The translations under genes were made by a program, and so were the position numbers. Shown in pieces: positions 48,836-49,593 of a stretch of 49,593 bases of DNA (positions within the stretch are counted from its first letter, which is position 1; the number at the start of each line of letters is the position of its first letter). This DNA is from Pseudomonadota bacterium. GTDB taxonomy: Bacteria; Pseudomonadota; Gammaproteobacteria; Burkholderiales; Burkholderiaceae_C. The DNA is taken from the NCBI GenBank assembly GCA_018241325.1, contig JAFEEB010000044.1:20626-70218 (forward strand), read 5' to 3'. The notes under the pieces were generated by a model. That model saw only the letters and a program-made list of their open reading frames with translations, searched no databases and was not told the origin of the DNA.

Positions 48836-49593
48836 ATGAGCGCCGTACTCCCATCGCCCCATGCCGGCCACGCCGACCACGCCCATGACGACCACCATGG
48901 CGCGCCCACGGGCTGGCGCCGCTGGGTGTTCGCCACCAACCACAAGGACATCGGCACGATGTACCTGCTGTTCTCCTTCACCATGCTGATGGTGGGAGGC
49001 ACGCTGGCCATGCTGATCCGCGCCGAGCTGTTCGAGCCCGGCCTGCAGATCGTCAACCCGGAGATGTTCAACTCGTTCACCACCATGCACGGGCTGATCA
49101 TGGTGTTCGGCGCCATCATGCCGGCCTTCGTGGGCTTCGCCAACTGGATGATCCCGCTGCAGATCGGCGCGTCGGACATGGCGTTCGCGCGCATGAACAA
49201 CCTCAGCTTCTGGCTGCTGGTGCCTGCCGGCATCACGCTGGCGTCCACCTTCTTCATGCCCGGCGGCGCGCCCGCCGGCGGCTGGACGCTGTATGCGCCG
49301 CTGACCGCGCAAATGCCGATGTCGCTGGACGCGGCCATCTTCTCGCTGCACATCATGGGCGCCTCCTCCATCATGGGCGCCATCAACATCATCGTCACCA
49401 TCCTGAACATGCGCGCACCCGGCATGACGCTGATGAAGATGCCGATGTTCTGCTGGAGCTGGCTGATCACCGCCTACCTGCTGATCGCCGTGATACCGGT
49501 GCTCGCCGGCGCGATCACGATGACGCTGACCGACCGCCACTTCGGCACGCACTTCTTCAACCCGGCCGGCGGCGGCGATCCGGTGATGTACCA
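48836..49593 (+). CDS. ctaD: Cytochrome c oxidase subunit I (5' part, runs off the window)
   Basis: The first 252 codons are present and the gene continues past the window end. His-rich N-terminus ([10 protein letters not shown]), then the family motifs [12 protein letters not shown], and T-M-H-G-L-I-M-V-F whose His is a low-spin haem a ligand. At least five membrane helices are visible. CCGGAG precedes the ATG at 48836, 66 bases after the coxB stop, as in cox operons. Confidence 0.96.
   Translation, partial: MSAVLPSPHAGHADHAHDDHHGAPTGWRRWVFATNHKDIGTMYLLFSFTMLMVGGTLAMLIRAELFEPGLQIVNPEMFNSFTTMHGLIMVFGAIMPAFVGFANWMIPLQIGASDMAFARMNNLSFWLLVPAGITLASTFFMPGGAPAGGWTLYAPLTAQMPMSLDAAIFSLHIMGASSIMGAINIIVTILNMRAPGMTLMKMPMFCWSWLITAYLLIAVIPVLAGAITMTLTDRHFGTHFFNPAGGGDPVMY

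Overview
The window is high-GC DNA with dense, short-gapped genes. The product set (rhodanese-grxC-secB-gpsA next to gpmA-ctpA-moeB-like, DUF3460-scpA, DUF1841, tamA-tamB, Bug-type binding protein, caa3-type coxB) points to a betaproteobacterium of the Burkholderiales, most likely Comamonadaceae. The genus cannot be fixed from sequence alone. There is no rRNA, CRISPR array, prophage or transposase. No stretch over 300 bases lacks a gene; the largest non-coding stretches are 26686-26968 (which carries a tRNA) and 47370-47572.

Layout. 1-1070: two convergent response regulators. 1.2-4.3 kb (minus): MoeB/HesA-like E1, CtpA protease, gpmA. 4.4-6.7 kb (plus): rhodanese, grxC, secB, gpsA. 6.7-8.4 kb (minus): YidB-like, scpA, DUF3460. 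8.5-11.1 kb: BamE-like lipoprotein, then a Bug binding protein with an opine-dehydrogenase-family gene. 11.2-15.2 kb: a 60-base duplicate of the BamE-like gene end, PagL-type deacylase, SbmA/YddA-like ABC exporter, MgtC family protein. 15.2-20.1 kb (minus): antitoxin-VapC, 5'-nucleotidase, EF-hand protein, DUF1800 and DUF1501 Tat proteins. 20.2-21.4 kb: lone gspF. 21.5-26.7 kb: type I restriction-modification locus hsdM-hsdS-hsdR beside tRNA-Arg(CCT). 27.0-33.0 kb: tamA-tamB. 33.1-34.7 kb: heparanase-like GH79 lipoprotein. 34.8-38.4 kb: moxR and VWA (CoxE-like) genes separated by a small membrane protein, a GNAT enzyme and a toxin-antitoxin pair. 38.5-41.0 kb: cytochrome c4, DUF1841, 3-oxoadipyl-CoA thiolase. 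41.1-45.7 kb: Kef antiporter, TRIC/UPF0126 protein, orphan ParA, MaoC dehydratase, trmL. 45.7-47.4 kb: comF and a BioC-like methyltransferase, divergent. 47.6 kb to the end: coxB and the start of ctaD.

The most unusual signal is a three-copy intergenic element of about 130-170 bp (37421-37551, 42984-43153, 45021-45182). Each copy starts at, or within a few bases of, the stop codon of a different gene, in the same orientation relative to that gene. Each contains a 36-nt hairpin whose outer arms differ between copies but always pair, with a conserved bulged A and a conserved A-C mismatch. This pattern of compensating changes argues for selection on an RNA structure. One copy also supplies the last codons of trmL. 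A second, shorter AGCTAT-type repeat recurs through the window, including across the gpsA start codon and inside gspF.
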